In this document: positions 35,840 through 45,311 of the stretch, piece by piece
Layout: the number at the start of each line of letters is the position of its first letter
Numbering within the stretch: the first letter of the stretch is position 1
From: Pseudoxanthomonas sp. JBR18
GTDB lineage: Bacteria; Pseudomonadota; Gammaproteobacteria; Xanthomonadales; Xanthomonadaceae
Direction of reading: 5' to 3'
DNA length: 64,000 nt
NCBI RefSeq assembly: GCF_028198165.1
Contig: NZ_CP116339.1
Location: 1,221,001 to 1,285,000, forward strand
The notes under the pieces: generated by a model
The model's database searches: none
What the model was told of the DNA's origin: nothing
The model's input: the letters and a program-made list of their open reading frames with translations, nothing else
Translations under genes and position numbers: made by a program

Positions 35840-36493
35840 ATGACTCCTGATTCCCTGCCCCCTGGCCTGGATGCGCTGCTGCGCGACGGGCTGGCCGACC
35901 TCGGCCTGTCCACCGATCTGGCGCCCCCGCTGCTGGCCTACCTGGCCCTGCTGGTGCGCTGGAACGGCACCTACAACCTCACCGCCGTGCGCGACCCGCG
36001 GCAGATGGTGACCCGCCACCTGCTCGACTCGCTGGCTATGCATCGCTTCGTTTCCCACGGCACCCTGGCCGACCTGGGCACCGGCCCCGGCCTGCCCGGC
36101 ATTCCGCTGGCCATCGCCCACCCGGATCTGCAGGTCACCCTGGTGGAGAGCAACGGCAAGAAGGCCCGGTTCCTGCGCGAGGCCGTGCGCCAGCTCAAGC
36201 TGGGTAACGCCCGCGTGGCCGAGTCGCGCGCCGAGGCGGTGGACGAACCGGCCGCCTACGACCATCTCACCGCCCGCGCCCTGGACACCCTGGCCGGGAT
36301 CATCGCGGTGGGCGGGCACCTGCTCAAACCCGGCGGCACACTGCTGGCGATGAAGGGCGTGATGCCCCACGAGGAAATCGCGGCCCTGCCCGCCGGCTGG
36401 GCGCTGGTCGGCACCGAGCCGCTGTCCGTGCCCGGCCAGGAGGGCGAACGCCACCTGGTCACAGTGGGACGCGCCGGGGTGAAACCCGCATAA
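35840..36493 (+). CDS. rsmG: 16S rRNA (guanine527-N7)-methyltransferase
   Basis: A 217-residue SAM-dependent methyltransferase modifying G527 of 16S rRNA. Motifs include [30 protein letters not shown], the SAM loop [38 protein letters not shown] and [10 protein letters not shown]. Length matches GidB/RsmG (207 in E. coli). It is followed within 40 bp by parA, the standard order near many proteobacterial replication origins. Confidence 0.95.
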   Translation: MTPDSLPPGLDALLRDGLADLGLSTDLAPPLLAYLALLVRWNGTYNLTAVRDPRQMVTRHLLDSLAMHRFVSHGTLADLGTGPGLPGIPLAIAHPDLQVTLVESNGKKARFLREAVRQLKLGNARVAESRAEAVDEPAAYDHLTARALDTLAGIIAVGGHLLKPGGTLLAMKGVMPHEEIAALPAGWALVGTEPLSVPGQEGERHLVTVGRAGVKPA

Positions 36494-36529
36494 TCCCTGA
36501 CCCGCCCCCTTCCCGAGGAACGCCGCCGC

Positions 36530-37330
36530 ATGGCCAGGATCATCGCCATCGCCAACCAGAAGGGTGGCGTGGGCAAGACCACCACCGCCGTCAACCTGGC
36601 CGCCGGACTGGCACATACCCCGCAGCGGGTGCTGCTGGTCGACCTGGATGCCCAGGGCAACGCGACCATGGGCAGCGGCGTGGACAAGCGCGAGATCGAG
36701 GCCTCGACCTTCGAGGTGCTGCTGCAGGAAGCGCCGGCGCGCGATGCGATCGTGCGCACCGGCGAGGACTTCGACCTGATCCCGGCCAACATCGACCTGA
36801 CCGCCGCCGAGATCCAGCTGATGGATGCCGAAGGCCGCGAGCAGCGCCTGAAGACCGCACTGGAGCCGCTGCGGGCCGACTATGACTGGATCATCATCGA
36901 CTGCCCGCCCGCGCTGTCGCTGATGACCCTCAACGCCTTGACCGCCGCCGACTCGGTCCTGGTCCCGATGCAGTGCGAGTACTACGCACTGGAGGGCCTG
37001 AGCGCGCTGATGGATACCATCGCCGCCATCCGTGGCCGGCTCAACCCCAGGCTGGAGATCGAGGGCGTGCTGCGCACCATGTTCGACGTGCGCAACAACC
37101 TGGCCAACGCCGTGTCGGCCGAACTGACCGAGCATTTCGGCGACCAGGTCTTCCGCACCATCGTCCCGCGCAACGTGCGCGTGGCCGAAGCCCCCAGCCA
37201 CGGCCAGAGCATCGTCGGCTACGACCGCGCCTCGCGCGGTGGCGTGGCCTACCTCGGCCTGGCCGGGGAGATCATCCGACGCCAGCAGGAGCGGTTGCGA
37301 CCCGCTCCCCCGCCCATGGAGAACTATTGA
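36530..37330 (+). CDS. parA: Chromosome partitioning ATPase ParA (Soj)
   Basis: A 266-residue ATPase that positions the chromosome origin with ParB-parS. The deviant Walker A is NQKGGVGKTTTAVNLAAGLA at the N-terminus; LLVDLDAQGNATMGSG, WIIIDCPPALSLMTLNALTAAD and PMQCEYYALEGLSAL complete the nucleotide site. Length matches chromosomal ParA. The stop overlaps the parB start by one base (TGATG), so the two are translationally coupled. Confidence 0.96.
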   Translation: MARIIAIANQKGGVGKTTTAVNLAAGLAHTPQRVLLVDLDAQGNATMGSGVDKREIEASTFEVLLQEAPARDAIVRTGEDFDLIPANIDLTAAEIQLMDAEGREQRLKTALEPLRADYDWIIIDCPPALSLMTLNALTAADSVLVPMQCEYYALEGLSALMDTIAAIRGRLNPRLEIEGVLRTMFDVRNNLANAVSAELTEHFGDQVFRTIVPRNVRVAEAPSHGQSIVGYDRASRGGVAYLGLAGEIIRRQQERLRPAPPPMENY

Positions 37331-38226
37331 TGTCCGCCCCGAAGAAGCGCGGCCTGGGCCGCGGCCTGGAAGCGCTGCTTGGCCCCAAAGGAGCCGAGAC
37401 GCCACCGACCGAGGTCCAGCCTGGCGAAACCCTGCGCACGGTCCCCGTGGGCGAGCTGCAGCCCGGCCGCTACCAGCCGCGCCAGGCGATGGACCCGGCC
37501 AAGCTGGACGAGCTGGCCGATTCGATCCGCGCCCAGGGCGTGATCCAGCCGATCGTGGCGCGCGCGGTGGACACCGGCGGTTACGAGATCGTCGCCGGCG
37601 AGCGCCGCTGGCGCGCCTCGCAGCTGGCCGGCCTGGCCGAGGTCCCGGTGGTGGTGCGCGAGCTGGACGACCGCACGGTCATCGCCATGGCGCTGATCGA
37701 GAACATCCAGCGCGAGGACCTCAACCCGCTGGAAGAGGCGCAGTCATTGCAACGGCTGATAAACGAATTCTCGCTGACCCATGGCCAGGCGGCCGAGGCG
37801 GTCGGGCGTTCGCGCGCGGCGGTGTCCAATCTGCTGCGCCTGCTGGAACTGCCGCCGGCCATCCGCCATCTACTGGAGGCGCGCCGCCTGGAGATGGGCC
37901 ACGCCCGCGCCCTGCTGACGCTCTCGCCCGAGCTGGCCAGCAAGCTGGCCGCCGAGGCCGCCGACCAGGGCTGGTCGGTGCGCGAGGTCGAACATCGCGC
38001 CTCGCAGTTCGCCGCCGGCCGGGTCCCGGCCAACGGCAAGAAGAAGCCGGCCAAGCTCGCCCCCCAGGCCGACATCGCCTCGTTGCAGAACGAGCTGTCC
38101 GAGACCCTGGGCACCTCGGTGGTCATCGCCCACGGCCGCAATGGCAAGGGCAAGCTGATGATCCACTACACCGATCTGGACACGCTGGAAGGGGTGCTGG
38201 AGCGGTTGCGGGGCAAGCGGGAATAA
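37330..38226 (+). CDS. parB: Chromosome partitioning protein ParB (Spo0J)
   Basis: A 298-residue CTPase/DNA-binding protein. The N-terminal KKRGLGRGLEALLG binds ParA. The CTP-binding box contains GERRWRAS and MALIENIQREDLNPLEEA. The helix-turn-helix that reads parS is LTHGQAAEAVGRSRAAVSNLLRLL, and the dimerisation domain is at the C-terminus (IHYTDLDTLEGVLERL). I found no TGTTTCACGTGAAACA-like parS site in this window. A long non-coding hairpin-rich element follows the stop. Confidence 0.96.
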   Translation: MSAPKKRGLGRGLEALLGPKGAETPPTEVQPGETLRTVPVGELQPGRYQPRQAMDPAKLDELADSIRAQGVIQPIVARAVDTGGYEIVAGERRWRASQLAGLAEVPVVVRELDDRTVIAMALIENIQREDLNPLEEAQSLQRLINEFSLTHGQAAEAVGRSRAAVSNLLRLLELPPAIRHLLEARRLEMGHARALLTLSPELASKLAAEAADQGWSVREVEHRASQFAAGRVPANGKKKPAKLAPQADIASLQNELSETLGTSVVIAHGRNGKGKLMIHYTDLDTLEGVLERLRGKRE

Positions 38227-38816
38227 GCCGCTGCTGAGGGTTGGCGCGATGTGCGCGCTAACGCTAGCGAGCCTGTTTGTCTTGGACTCCCGGTTTTCCC
38301 GGGAGCCCCTATCTTTTCCTCTGAAGGCAAAGGCTTTCGCGCCTATCGGCGCGACTTCCTTTTGTCTTGTCAAAAGGAAGCAAAACCGCCTCTCGCCGGG
38401 ACACTCGCCGCCGCGACGCGGCGGTCCCCTGCGCTTCTCGAAGAAGACGGCATGTCGCCCAAACTCGCTGCGCTCAAACAGGGCGACTCTGCGGCCGTCT
38501 TCTTCTCCGATGCTCGGCTCGCTTTACGGCTCAGACATACGGAGCAAAGTGCAACAGCAACAGCCGAAGCAGAAGCAAGGGCCACGAGGCTTCCCTTCGT
38601 CTCTGCTCCGAACCCCTCTATAACGCACGGCGAAGAGATGAGGTCAAGACCCATGAGGGCGCCACGCATGGAGGCGCGGCGTGCCACGCGTACCGTGATT
38701 CTTCGCTTAGCTTTGCTCTGCAAGCGCAAAGAACGCGGGCTGGGCGCGGCAGGAAAGCGTTTGCTCAAAAAGCCGATTCCCAAAAAATCGTCAAGCCGCA
38801 ATGCTCGGCCTCGCAA
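38227..38816. other. Non-coding, hairpin-rich intergenic element
   Basis: About 590 bp between convergent parB and hydrolase genes, less GC-rich than its surroundings. It contains four strong inverted repeats in a row: CTCCCGG-TTTT-CCCGGGAG (38287-38305), CGCGCC-TATC-GGCGCG (38338-38353), CTTCCTTTTG-TCTTGT-CAAAAGGAAG (38355-38380) and CCGCCGCG-A-CGCGGCGG (38408-38424). Open frames cross it on both strands, but their translations are Ser/Arg/Ala-rich with no domain. It looks like a dispersed intergenic repeat, not a gene. Confidence 0.7.
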
Positions 38817-39626
38817 TCAGTGCGAGGCAGAAGCCGCCTGTCCATCGCGCACCCGCTTGCGCTCGTTGATCTTCTCGCGTGCGGCGTGCTCGCGCGCGCC
38901 GACGACCATTTCGGTCAGCCACTTCACCAGCACCGCGGTGTAGGTGCGCTGGACCGGCTTTTCGGAGAAGCCGTGGTCCGCGCCGGCGATCACGCGCGAG
39001 GTGCGCGAGCGCGCACGGGTGAAGGCGGACATGTAGTTCTCGATCACCTGGTGCGGAATGATCTGGTCCAGCTCGGCCTCGACGATCAGCGCGTCGCCAC
39101 GAAACTCGGCGCAGGCGCGCAGTGCGCGATTGTCCTTCCACGGCACCTGACGGTGACGGAAGGGGATCAGATCCGGATCCTGATGCAGCTGGCGCTTGGG
39201 CAGCTCCCAGCCTTCGTCCTTGTAGAGGGCTGGCGTGCGCAGCGCCAGCCAGCGCACCGGCCGCAGCGAAGACAGGATCGCCCCCAGATACGCGCCATAG
39301 CTGATCCCCACCACGGTGATCGCATCGGGATCGACATTGGGTTGCTTGACGAACCAGTCGTACGCCGCCAGCAGGTCGTCCAGATTCTGCTGCCGGGTGA
39401 CCCGCTCGAGCATCTGTGCATCGCCGTCGTGGCCCCGCAGGTCGAAGGTCATGCAGACCACGCCCAGACCTGCAGCCTCGCGCGCACGCGCCAGGTCATG
39501 GTCCTGGCTGCCGCCCCAGCCGTGGACGAACAACACGCCGGGCAAGGCCCGGGCCGGTGCCAGCAGGGTCCCGGCGAGCCGGTCGTGCTCTACATCAAAG
39601 CCGATGTGTTCAAGGGTCACGTCCAT
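38817..39626 (-). CDS. Alpha/beta hydrolase
   Basis: A 269-residue serine hydrolase. The oxyanion region is [15 protein letters not shown], the nucleophile elbow [12 protein letters not shown], the acid residue in [14 protein letters not shown] and the catalytic His in AGADHGF. It resembles dienelactone hydrolase or dipeptidyl-peptidase-like family members; substrate unknown. No signal peptide. Its start lies inside the 3' end of the DUF3182 gene (17-nt overlap), indicating a coupled two-gene operon. Confidence 0.85.
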   Translation of the reverse strand: MDVTLEHIGFDVEHDRLAGTLLAPARALPGVLFVHGWGGSQDHDLARAREAAGLGVVCMTFDLRGHDGDAQMLERVTRQQNLDDLLAAYDWFVKQPNVDPDAITVVGISYGAYLGAILSSLRPVRWLALRTPALYKDEGWELPKRQLHQDPDLIPFRHRQVPWKDNRALRACAEFRGDALIVEAELDQIIPHQVIENYMSAFTRARSRTSRVIAGADHGFSEKPVQRTYTAVLVKWLTEMVVGAREHAAREKINERKRVRDGQAASASH

Positions 39627-40752
39627 CGCGCACGACCCTAGCGTATTTGGTCAGGGTCCCGAGTGAAGCGACTTCACCCCGGAAATAGACCTCCGCGTCG
39701 GCCGGTGCCGGGACATCGTCCCAGACCTCGCAGGTCATCGCGTCCAGCCATGGCACCTCTGGCTGGGTCACCAATGTCTCCAATGCCAGGATCTCGGCCG
39801 GGCTCGCCCCGCCGAAGCGCCAGGACTGCTCGAGCACGCCGCAGTGCTCCCAACCGTCGCCATCGCGCCCATGGACCACGTCGTAGTTGCGGCGCGAGGC
39901 GAAGAAGCCTGGATAGGCCTCGGACACCTGGGCTTCGTAGTGCTGCACCTTGGCGATGGCGTCGGCGGCCTGCGGCGGCAACGGCACGTGTTGCAGCTGG
40001 TCCAGTCCGCCACGGGCCACGCGCAGCGTCGAGCCGCCGTAGACCGTCTCGCCGCGCGGGTTCTCCACGGTGCACTGGGTACCGAAATAGGCGATGCAAT
40101 GCCCGCCCACTTCCACCTGGCCAATGCTGAAGGTCTGCGCCTGCTCCAGGTTGAGCTCGGCAACCACGCCCTCGTCGATCTGTCCGAGCGGCACGGTAGC
40201 CAGCCACGCATCCAGCGCCTGCAGCGAATCCACCACCTGTTGTCCATTGCCGCCGCGTGCGTGGGCCAGTTTGCAGCGCACACGTCCCATCGGCAGCAGG
40301 CGGGAGACCGCCTGGATCAGGTCGTCCGGGGTAAACGCGGCGAAACCGGGCAGGACCGCGCTACCTAGCGCACTGCCCAGCCCAGGCGCCCAACCCTCCG
40401 GCACGTCTCCCGGCGCTTCGACCAGGCCATGGCTGATCACCTTGGTGGCCACGAAGGCATGCGGCACCACGCCACCGAAGATGTGTTCACCGCTGGTGAT
40501 GCCGCGCATGGCGGCCTGTTCGCGGGTGAGGGTCTCCATGGGAATGAAATAGCCCGGCAGTCCCGGCAGTGCGCGCAGCCGGAAGTCGCGGCCCATCAGT
40601 CCCGCCAGGCGACGGCCGAAATACTCCACGCTGGCGCGCTCGTGCGGCGCGCGCGCTTGATCGATGAACAGCGGCGTGACCGCCGGGGCCTGCATCGACA
40701 GGCCCGCGCGGTCGAGCGCGGGTGCGGTACGGAAATCGAGAATCGCGTTCAT
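39610..40752 (-). CDS. DUF3182 family protein
   Basis: A 380-residue protein matching my memory of DUF3182, a family found mainly in Pseudomonas, Xanthomonas and Burkholderia. Landmarks are [84 protein letters not shown] and [13 protein letters not shown]. The Lys and Gly-rich loop followed by acidic residues suggests an ATP-grasp-like ligase fold, but this is inference. The ATG at 40752 has GGGAG upstream. It is cotranscribed with the overlapping hydrolase. Confidence 0.78.
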   Translation of the reverse strand: MNAILDFRTAPALDRAGLSMQAPAVTPLFIDQARAPHERASVEYFGRRLAGLMGRDFRLRALPGLPGYFIPMETLTREQAAMRGITSGEHIFGGVVPHAFVATKVISHGLVEAPGDVPEGWAPGLGSALGSAVLPGFAAFTPDDLIQAVSRLLPMGRVRCKLAHARGGNGQQVVDSLQALDAWLATVPLGQIDEGVVAELNLEQAQTFSIGQVEVGGHCIAYFGTQCTVENPRGETVYGGSTLRVARGGLDQLQHVPLPPQAADAIAKVQHYEAQVSEAYPGFFASRRNYDVVHGRDGDGWEHCGVLEQSWRFGGASPAEILALETLVTQPEVPWLDAMTCEVWDDVPAPADAEVYFRGEVASLGTLTKYARVVRDGRDP

Positions 40753-41210
40753 GGCAGCTCCCTGGGCCTGCGTTTGGGGGAACGCGACCTCCGGCGGCGC
40801 ACGGCGACCGGGGATCGCGGGAAGCGTGATGCGCTTGCAGGTGGTTGCCGGATCGGCCGGCACGGGAAGAGCGGTTACTTCTTCATTCGCGAAGCCTGAC
40901 CCATCCGGCACCGCATTCTGATGTGGCCGGGGCAGCACCGAGGCGCGGAGGCGCGTCGGTACGTAAGCGTGAACTTGGCCCGAGTCTTGGTAGAACGACG
41001 TGAATCGTGCGCGAAATCCCCGCTTACATTTCGCTCACGACTGCAGAACGCGCCCGACGGCATCTTCGCGTTGGATCCAGGCGCGCCCTCCATAGAACCC
41101 GCGTCCTGGTCGTTCGACCATCCGACCCAGCGCAGCGTTCCGGACCAATCCTCACCGGCGCGCTGCAGTACGCACGGACAACACCGGTTCCATGCCCGGA
41201 GATGCAACCA
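40753..41210. other. Intergenic region between divergent genes
   Basis: About 460 bp separating the DUF3182 gene from a small plus-strand gene. Open frames on both strands give Arg-rich translations with no recognisable domain. The bases at 40950-41045 are less GC-rich and could hold the promoters. No terminator or repeat seen. Confidence 0.45.
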
Positions 41211-41462
41211 ATGACCTGGGAAGACCTCAGCCAGCGGCTTGATGCCCTGCACGAAACGATCGCCACGCATGGGCCGGCTCCGTTGGAGCAGACGTTCTTC
41301 GATGCCTGCGCCGCCGAGGCGACCGCCATCCTCGAACAGGCGGAGGACGCCAAGCAGGCACAACAGGCGATCGAGCGGATCACCGCGATCTTCGACGAGA
41401 TCGGCGTGGATGCCCAACGCCTGCTCTCGGCTGGTCAGCGGCGACCGCTGGCCGTGGATTGA
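41211..41462 (+). CDS. Small helical hypothetical protein
   Basis: An 83-residue, strongly helical acidic protein (LSQRLDALHETIATHGPAPLEQTFFDACAAEATAILEQAEDAKQAQQAIERI). No signal peptide or membrane segment. The ATG at 41211 has GGAG nine bases upstream. An in-frame ATG three codons earlier lies directly on that Shine-Dalgarno and is less likely. It converges with the GntR regulator. No family recognised. Confidence 0.5.
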   Translation: MTWEDLSQRLDALHETIATHGPAPLEQTFFDACAAEATAILEQAEDAKQAQQAIERITAIFDEIGVDAQRLLSAGQRRPLAVD

Positions 41463-41476
41463 AACGACCGCAGGGA

Positions 41477-42226
41477 CTATTCGCTCTGCAGCTCCGCCAC
41501 GAAATCGTAGGCATCGCCGCGATAGAACGAACGGGTGAATTCCACTACACGCCCGTCGGCGAGAAAGGCGCGGCGCTCGACCAGCAGGCCGGGGGCACCG
41601 GCGTCGAGCTGGAGCAGCTGTGCGGGCTCGGCATCCAGCGCGACGGCGCGCAGGCGCTGCAGTGCGCGGCGCGGGCGGTGGCCATAGGTATCCAGCGCCT
41701 CGTACAGCGAGGCGCCGATGCGTTGCGGATCGGGCAACAGGGCGTGCGGCACCAACGTGCGTTCGGCGGCGATGGGCGCGCCATCCACGTGCCGCAGTCG
41801 ATACAGCCGCACCACGCCGCTGCCGGGCGAGAGATTCAACGCCATGGCTTCTTCGGGGGTCACCTCTCCCAGGCTGCGTTCCAGGAAGGTGACCTGGGGA
41901 TTGAGCCCACGTTCGCGCAGGTCATCGGTGAAGCTGGTCAGGCGCGAGAAGCTGCGCACGATGCGTTCGGACACGAAGGTGCCTGCGCCTTGCCGCTGGC
42001 TGAGCAGTCCCTGGTCGATCAGCCCCGACAGCGCCTTGCGCACCGTCACGCGCGACAGTTGCAGGCCGGTGGCCAGGTCGCGCTCGCTGGGCAGGCCATG
42101 GCCGGGACCGAGCACCCCGGTGTCGATGAGATGCTGCAAGGCGCGGCGCAGGCGCAGGTAGGCCAGTGTGCGGCTGGTTTCGGCCGACTGCAGGCGCTCG
42201 TATTCGGTGGCAATGGCGGAAAGCAT
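41477..42226 (-). CDS. GntR/HutC family transcriptional regulator (UTRA domain)
   Basis: A 249-residue regulator. The GntR winged helix-turn-helix at residues 20-90 contains YLRLRRALQHLIDTGVLGPGHGLPSERDLA and LSRVTVRKALSGLIDQGLLSQRQGAGTFV. The C-terminal UTRA ligand domain (residues 110-245) includes VVRLYRLRHVDGAPIAAERT and FTRSFYRGDAYDFVAEL. HutC-type regulators usually bind sugar phosphates, amino sugars or histidine catabolites. It is divergent from zwf-pgl with direct-repeat motifs in the shared upstream region. Confidence 0.92.
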   Translation of the reverse strand: MLSAIATEYERLQSAETSRTLAYLRLRRALQHLIDTGVLGPGHGLPSERDLATGLQLSRVTVRKALSGLIDQGLLSQRQGAGTFVSERIVRSFSRLTSFTDDLRERGLNPQVTFLERSLGEVTPEEAMALNLSPGSGVVRLYRLRHVDGAPIAAERTLVPHALLPDPQRIGASLYEALDTYGHRPRRALQRLRAVALDAEPAQLLQLDAGAPGLLVERRAFLADGRVVEFTRSFYRGDAYDFVAELQSE

Positions 42227-42236
42227 GCCTCAATAG

Positions 42237-42253
42237 TACCAATGCGATACCAA
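42237..42253 (-). promoter_or_regulatory. Candidate GntR operator 1 (direct repeat)
   Basis: On the minus strand TTGGTA-N5-TTGGTA, two copies exactly 11 bp (about one helical turn) apart, 11 bp upstream of the regulator's start codon. The same spacing recurs at 42306. Confidence 0.45.
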
Positions 42254-42305
42254 GGCTTCAATCCAGGACGAATCGACCAGTCCAACAGCGCCAGGACTGG
42301 GAGGC

Positions 42306-42322
42306 GTGGTAGCGCGGTGGTA
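42306..42322 (+). promoter_or_regulatory. Candidate GntR operator 2 (direct repeat)
   Basis: GTGGTA-N5-GTGGTA on the plus strand, the same 11-bp period as the motif at 42237 but on the other strand, about 40 bp before the zwf start. Position suits repression of zwf-pgl by the divergent GntR protein. Confidence 0.45.
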
Positions 42323-42363
42323 TCGTCTTGCGCGTTTTCTTCCTTCATCGACAAGGCCGTGCC

Positions 42364-43844
<1,481 letters not shown>

Positions 43845-43848
<4 letters not shown>

Positions 43849-44561
43849 GTCTGGCCCTCCCTGCCTCGCTGGCCCAGGTCCACGCCTGCGCCGACCACGA
43901 AGCCCTGGCCCAGGCACTGGCCGCCTCGGTCGCCGACCAGCTGCGCGCGGCGCTGGCCGAACGCGGCCGTGCGGTCCTGGCCCTGTCCGGCGGGACCACG
44001 CCGGTGCGCTTCTTCCAGGCCCTGGCCGAACAGCCGCTGCCGTGGAAGCAGGTCGCCATCACCCTGGTGGACGAGCGTTGGGTGGACGAGACCCAGCCCC
44101 GTTCCAATGCCGCCCTGGTCCGTGAGCACCTGATGTACGGCGCCGCCGCGGTGGCCAGCTTCCTGCCGCTGTACCGCAACTACGGCGAGGATCCGGCGCA
44201 GGCCCTGCCCGAGCTGGAAACCGAGCTGGCGCAGCTGCCGCTGCCGCTGGACGTGGCCGTGCTGGGCATGGGCACCGATGGCCACACCGCCTCGTTCTTC
44301 CCCGACGGGGACTACCTGGCCCAAGCCCTGGACCCGACCGGGATCGCCAAGGTGCTGCCGATGCACGCGCCGGGCGCGGGCGAGCCGCGCATCACCCTGA
44401 CCCTGCCGGTGCTGGTGGCCGCCCGCCACCTCTACCTGCACATCGAAGGCCAGGAGAAGGCCCAGGTCATCGAAGCGGCCGTGGCCGCCGAGCCGGGTCC
44501 GCCGATCGCCGCGGTGCTGCGCGCGGCCTCCGCGCCGGTCCAGGCCTACTGGTGTCCTTGA
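43845..44561 (+). CDS. pgl: 6-phosphogluconolactonase
   Basis: A 238-residue hydrolase of the DevB/Pgl type that opens the lactone made by Zwf. Motifs: AVLALSGGTTPVRFFQALAE, ITLVDERWVDETQPRSNAALVREHL, DVAVLGMGTDGHTASFFPDGD and RITLTLPVLVAARH. The ATG overlaps the zwf stop (ATGA), so the two consecutive pathway steps are translationally coupled. Confidence 0.95.
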
Positions 44562-44588
44562 GGGGCGGGCCACAGGCCTGCTTATAAT
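44558..44588 (+). promoter_or_regulatory. Candidate sigma-70 promoter for cytochrome c5
   Basis: A consensus -10 TATAAT at 44583-44588 with TTGAGG at 44558-44563 as possible -35 (19-bp spacer, long). The -35 overlaps the end of pgl. It leaves a 5' leader of about 110 nt before the cytochrome GTG start. Confidence 0.5.
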
Positions 44589-44703
44589 GCGGGCCGTCGC
44601 TGCCTGACCGGTGGCGACACCCGGGCGCCCCCACGACCGGAACATTCGCTGGATGATCGAGTGTTTTCAGCCACGCCGGTGACGGCGCTGCCAAAGGTGG
44701 ACT

Positions 44704-45222
44704 GTGCGCAACTATGACCTGGAGTTCCTCAAGCGCTTCTCGATGGTGATCGGGATCCTGGCGGTGGTGACCGTCGGATTGATCATCGGGGCGTATTTCC
44801 TGTCCAAGACCATCCCGGCGGAAGTCTCGCCGGTGGCGGCCAAGCAGACCCAGAGCCGCATCTCGCCGGTGGGCGCGGTCTATGCCGGCGCCACCGGAGC
44901 CGCGGCCCAGGCCGCCGCCGCGGCCGCCGCGACGGCCGCCGCCGCCGCACAGGGGGCCTATGGCGGCACGCTGGACGGCAAGGAAATCTTCAACCAGCTG
45001 TGCACGGCCTGCCACACCGCCGGCGTGGGCGGGGCGCCCAAACTGGATGCGGCCGGCTTCGGTGCCCGCGCCTCCAAGGGCAAGGACACCTTGTACAAGC
45101 ACGCCATCGAGGGCTACACCGGTCCGGACGGCGGGGTGATGCCGCCCAAGGGCGGCAACCCGGGCCTGAGCGAGGCGCAGATCCACGCCACGGTCGACTG
45201 GATGCTGGAGCAGTCGAAGTAA
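44704..45222 (+). CDS. Membrane-anchored cytochrome c5-type protein
   Basis: A 172-residue c-type cytochrome: one N-terminal membrane anchor (FSMVIGILAVVTVGLIIGAYFL), an unusual Ala-rich linker of about 20 Ala residues near 60-80, then a haem domain with the CTACH haem-binding motif and an axial Met in GGVMPPKGGNPGLS. The ending HATVDWMLEQSK is typical of the cytochrome c5 (CytC5/CycB) family. It would face the periplasm and shuttle electrons to terminal oxidases. The GTG start is inferred from the anchor. Confidence 0.92.
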   Translation: MRNYDLEFLKRFSMVIGILAVVTVGLIIGAYFLSKTIPAEVSPVAAKQTQSRISPVGAVYAGATGAAAQAAAAAAATAAAAAQGAYGGTLDGKEIFNQLCTACHTAGVGGAPKLDAAGFGARASKGKDTLYKHAIEGYTGPDGGVMPPKGGNPGLSEAQIHATVDWMLEQSK

Positions 45223-45259
45223 CGCGCGTCATCTGACGCAGGCACAATCGGGAGTTCCG

Positions 45260-45279
45260 ACGCCGCCTTCGGGCGGCGT
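45260..45279 (+). terminator. Probable terminator after cytochrome c5
   Basis: ACGCCGCC-TTCG-GGCGGCGT, an 8-bp stem capped by the stable UUCG tetraloop and followed by TCTCGTGTCT. Located 38 bp after the cytochrome stop codon. Confidence 0.7.
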
Positions 45280-45311
45280 TCTCGTGTCTGCCTTGGCCTT
45301 GTGGAACCCGC

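Noticed and set aside
35066..37405. 779-codon minus-strand open frame
   Set aside because: Runs antisense through the phosphopantetheinyl transferase, rsmG and parA genes, has no domain, and is explained by their codon bias.
35800..38400. parS site near parAB
   Set aside because: No sequence close to TGTTTCACGTGAAACA was found here or elsewhere in the window; the sites must lie outside.
38370..38816. 148-codon minus-strand open frame in the element after parB
   Set aside because: Ser/Arg/Ala-rich translation without domain, crosses several strong hairpins, no ribosome binding site. Treated as non-coding despite resembling hypothetical proteins annotated elsewhere.
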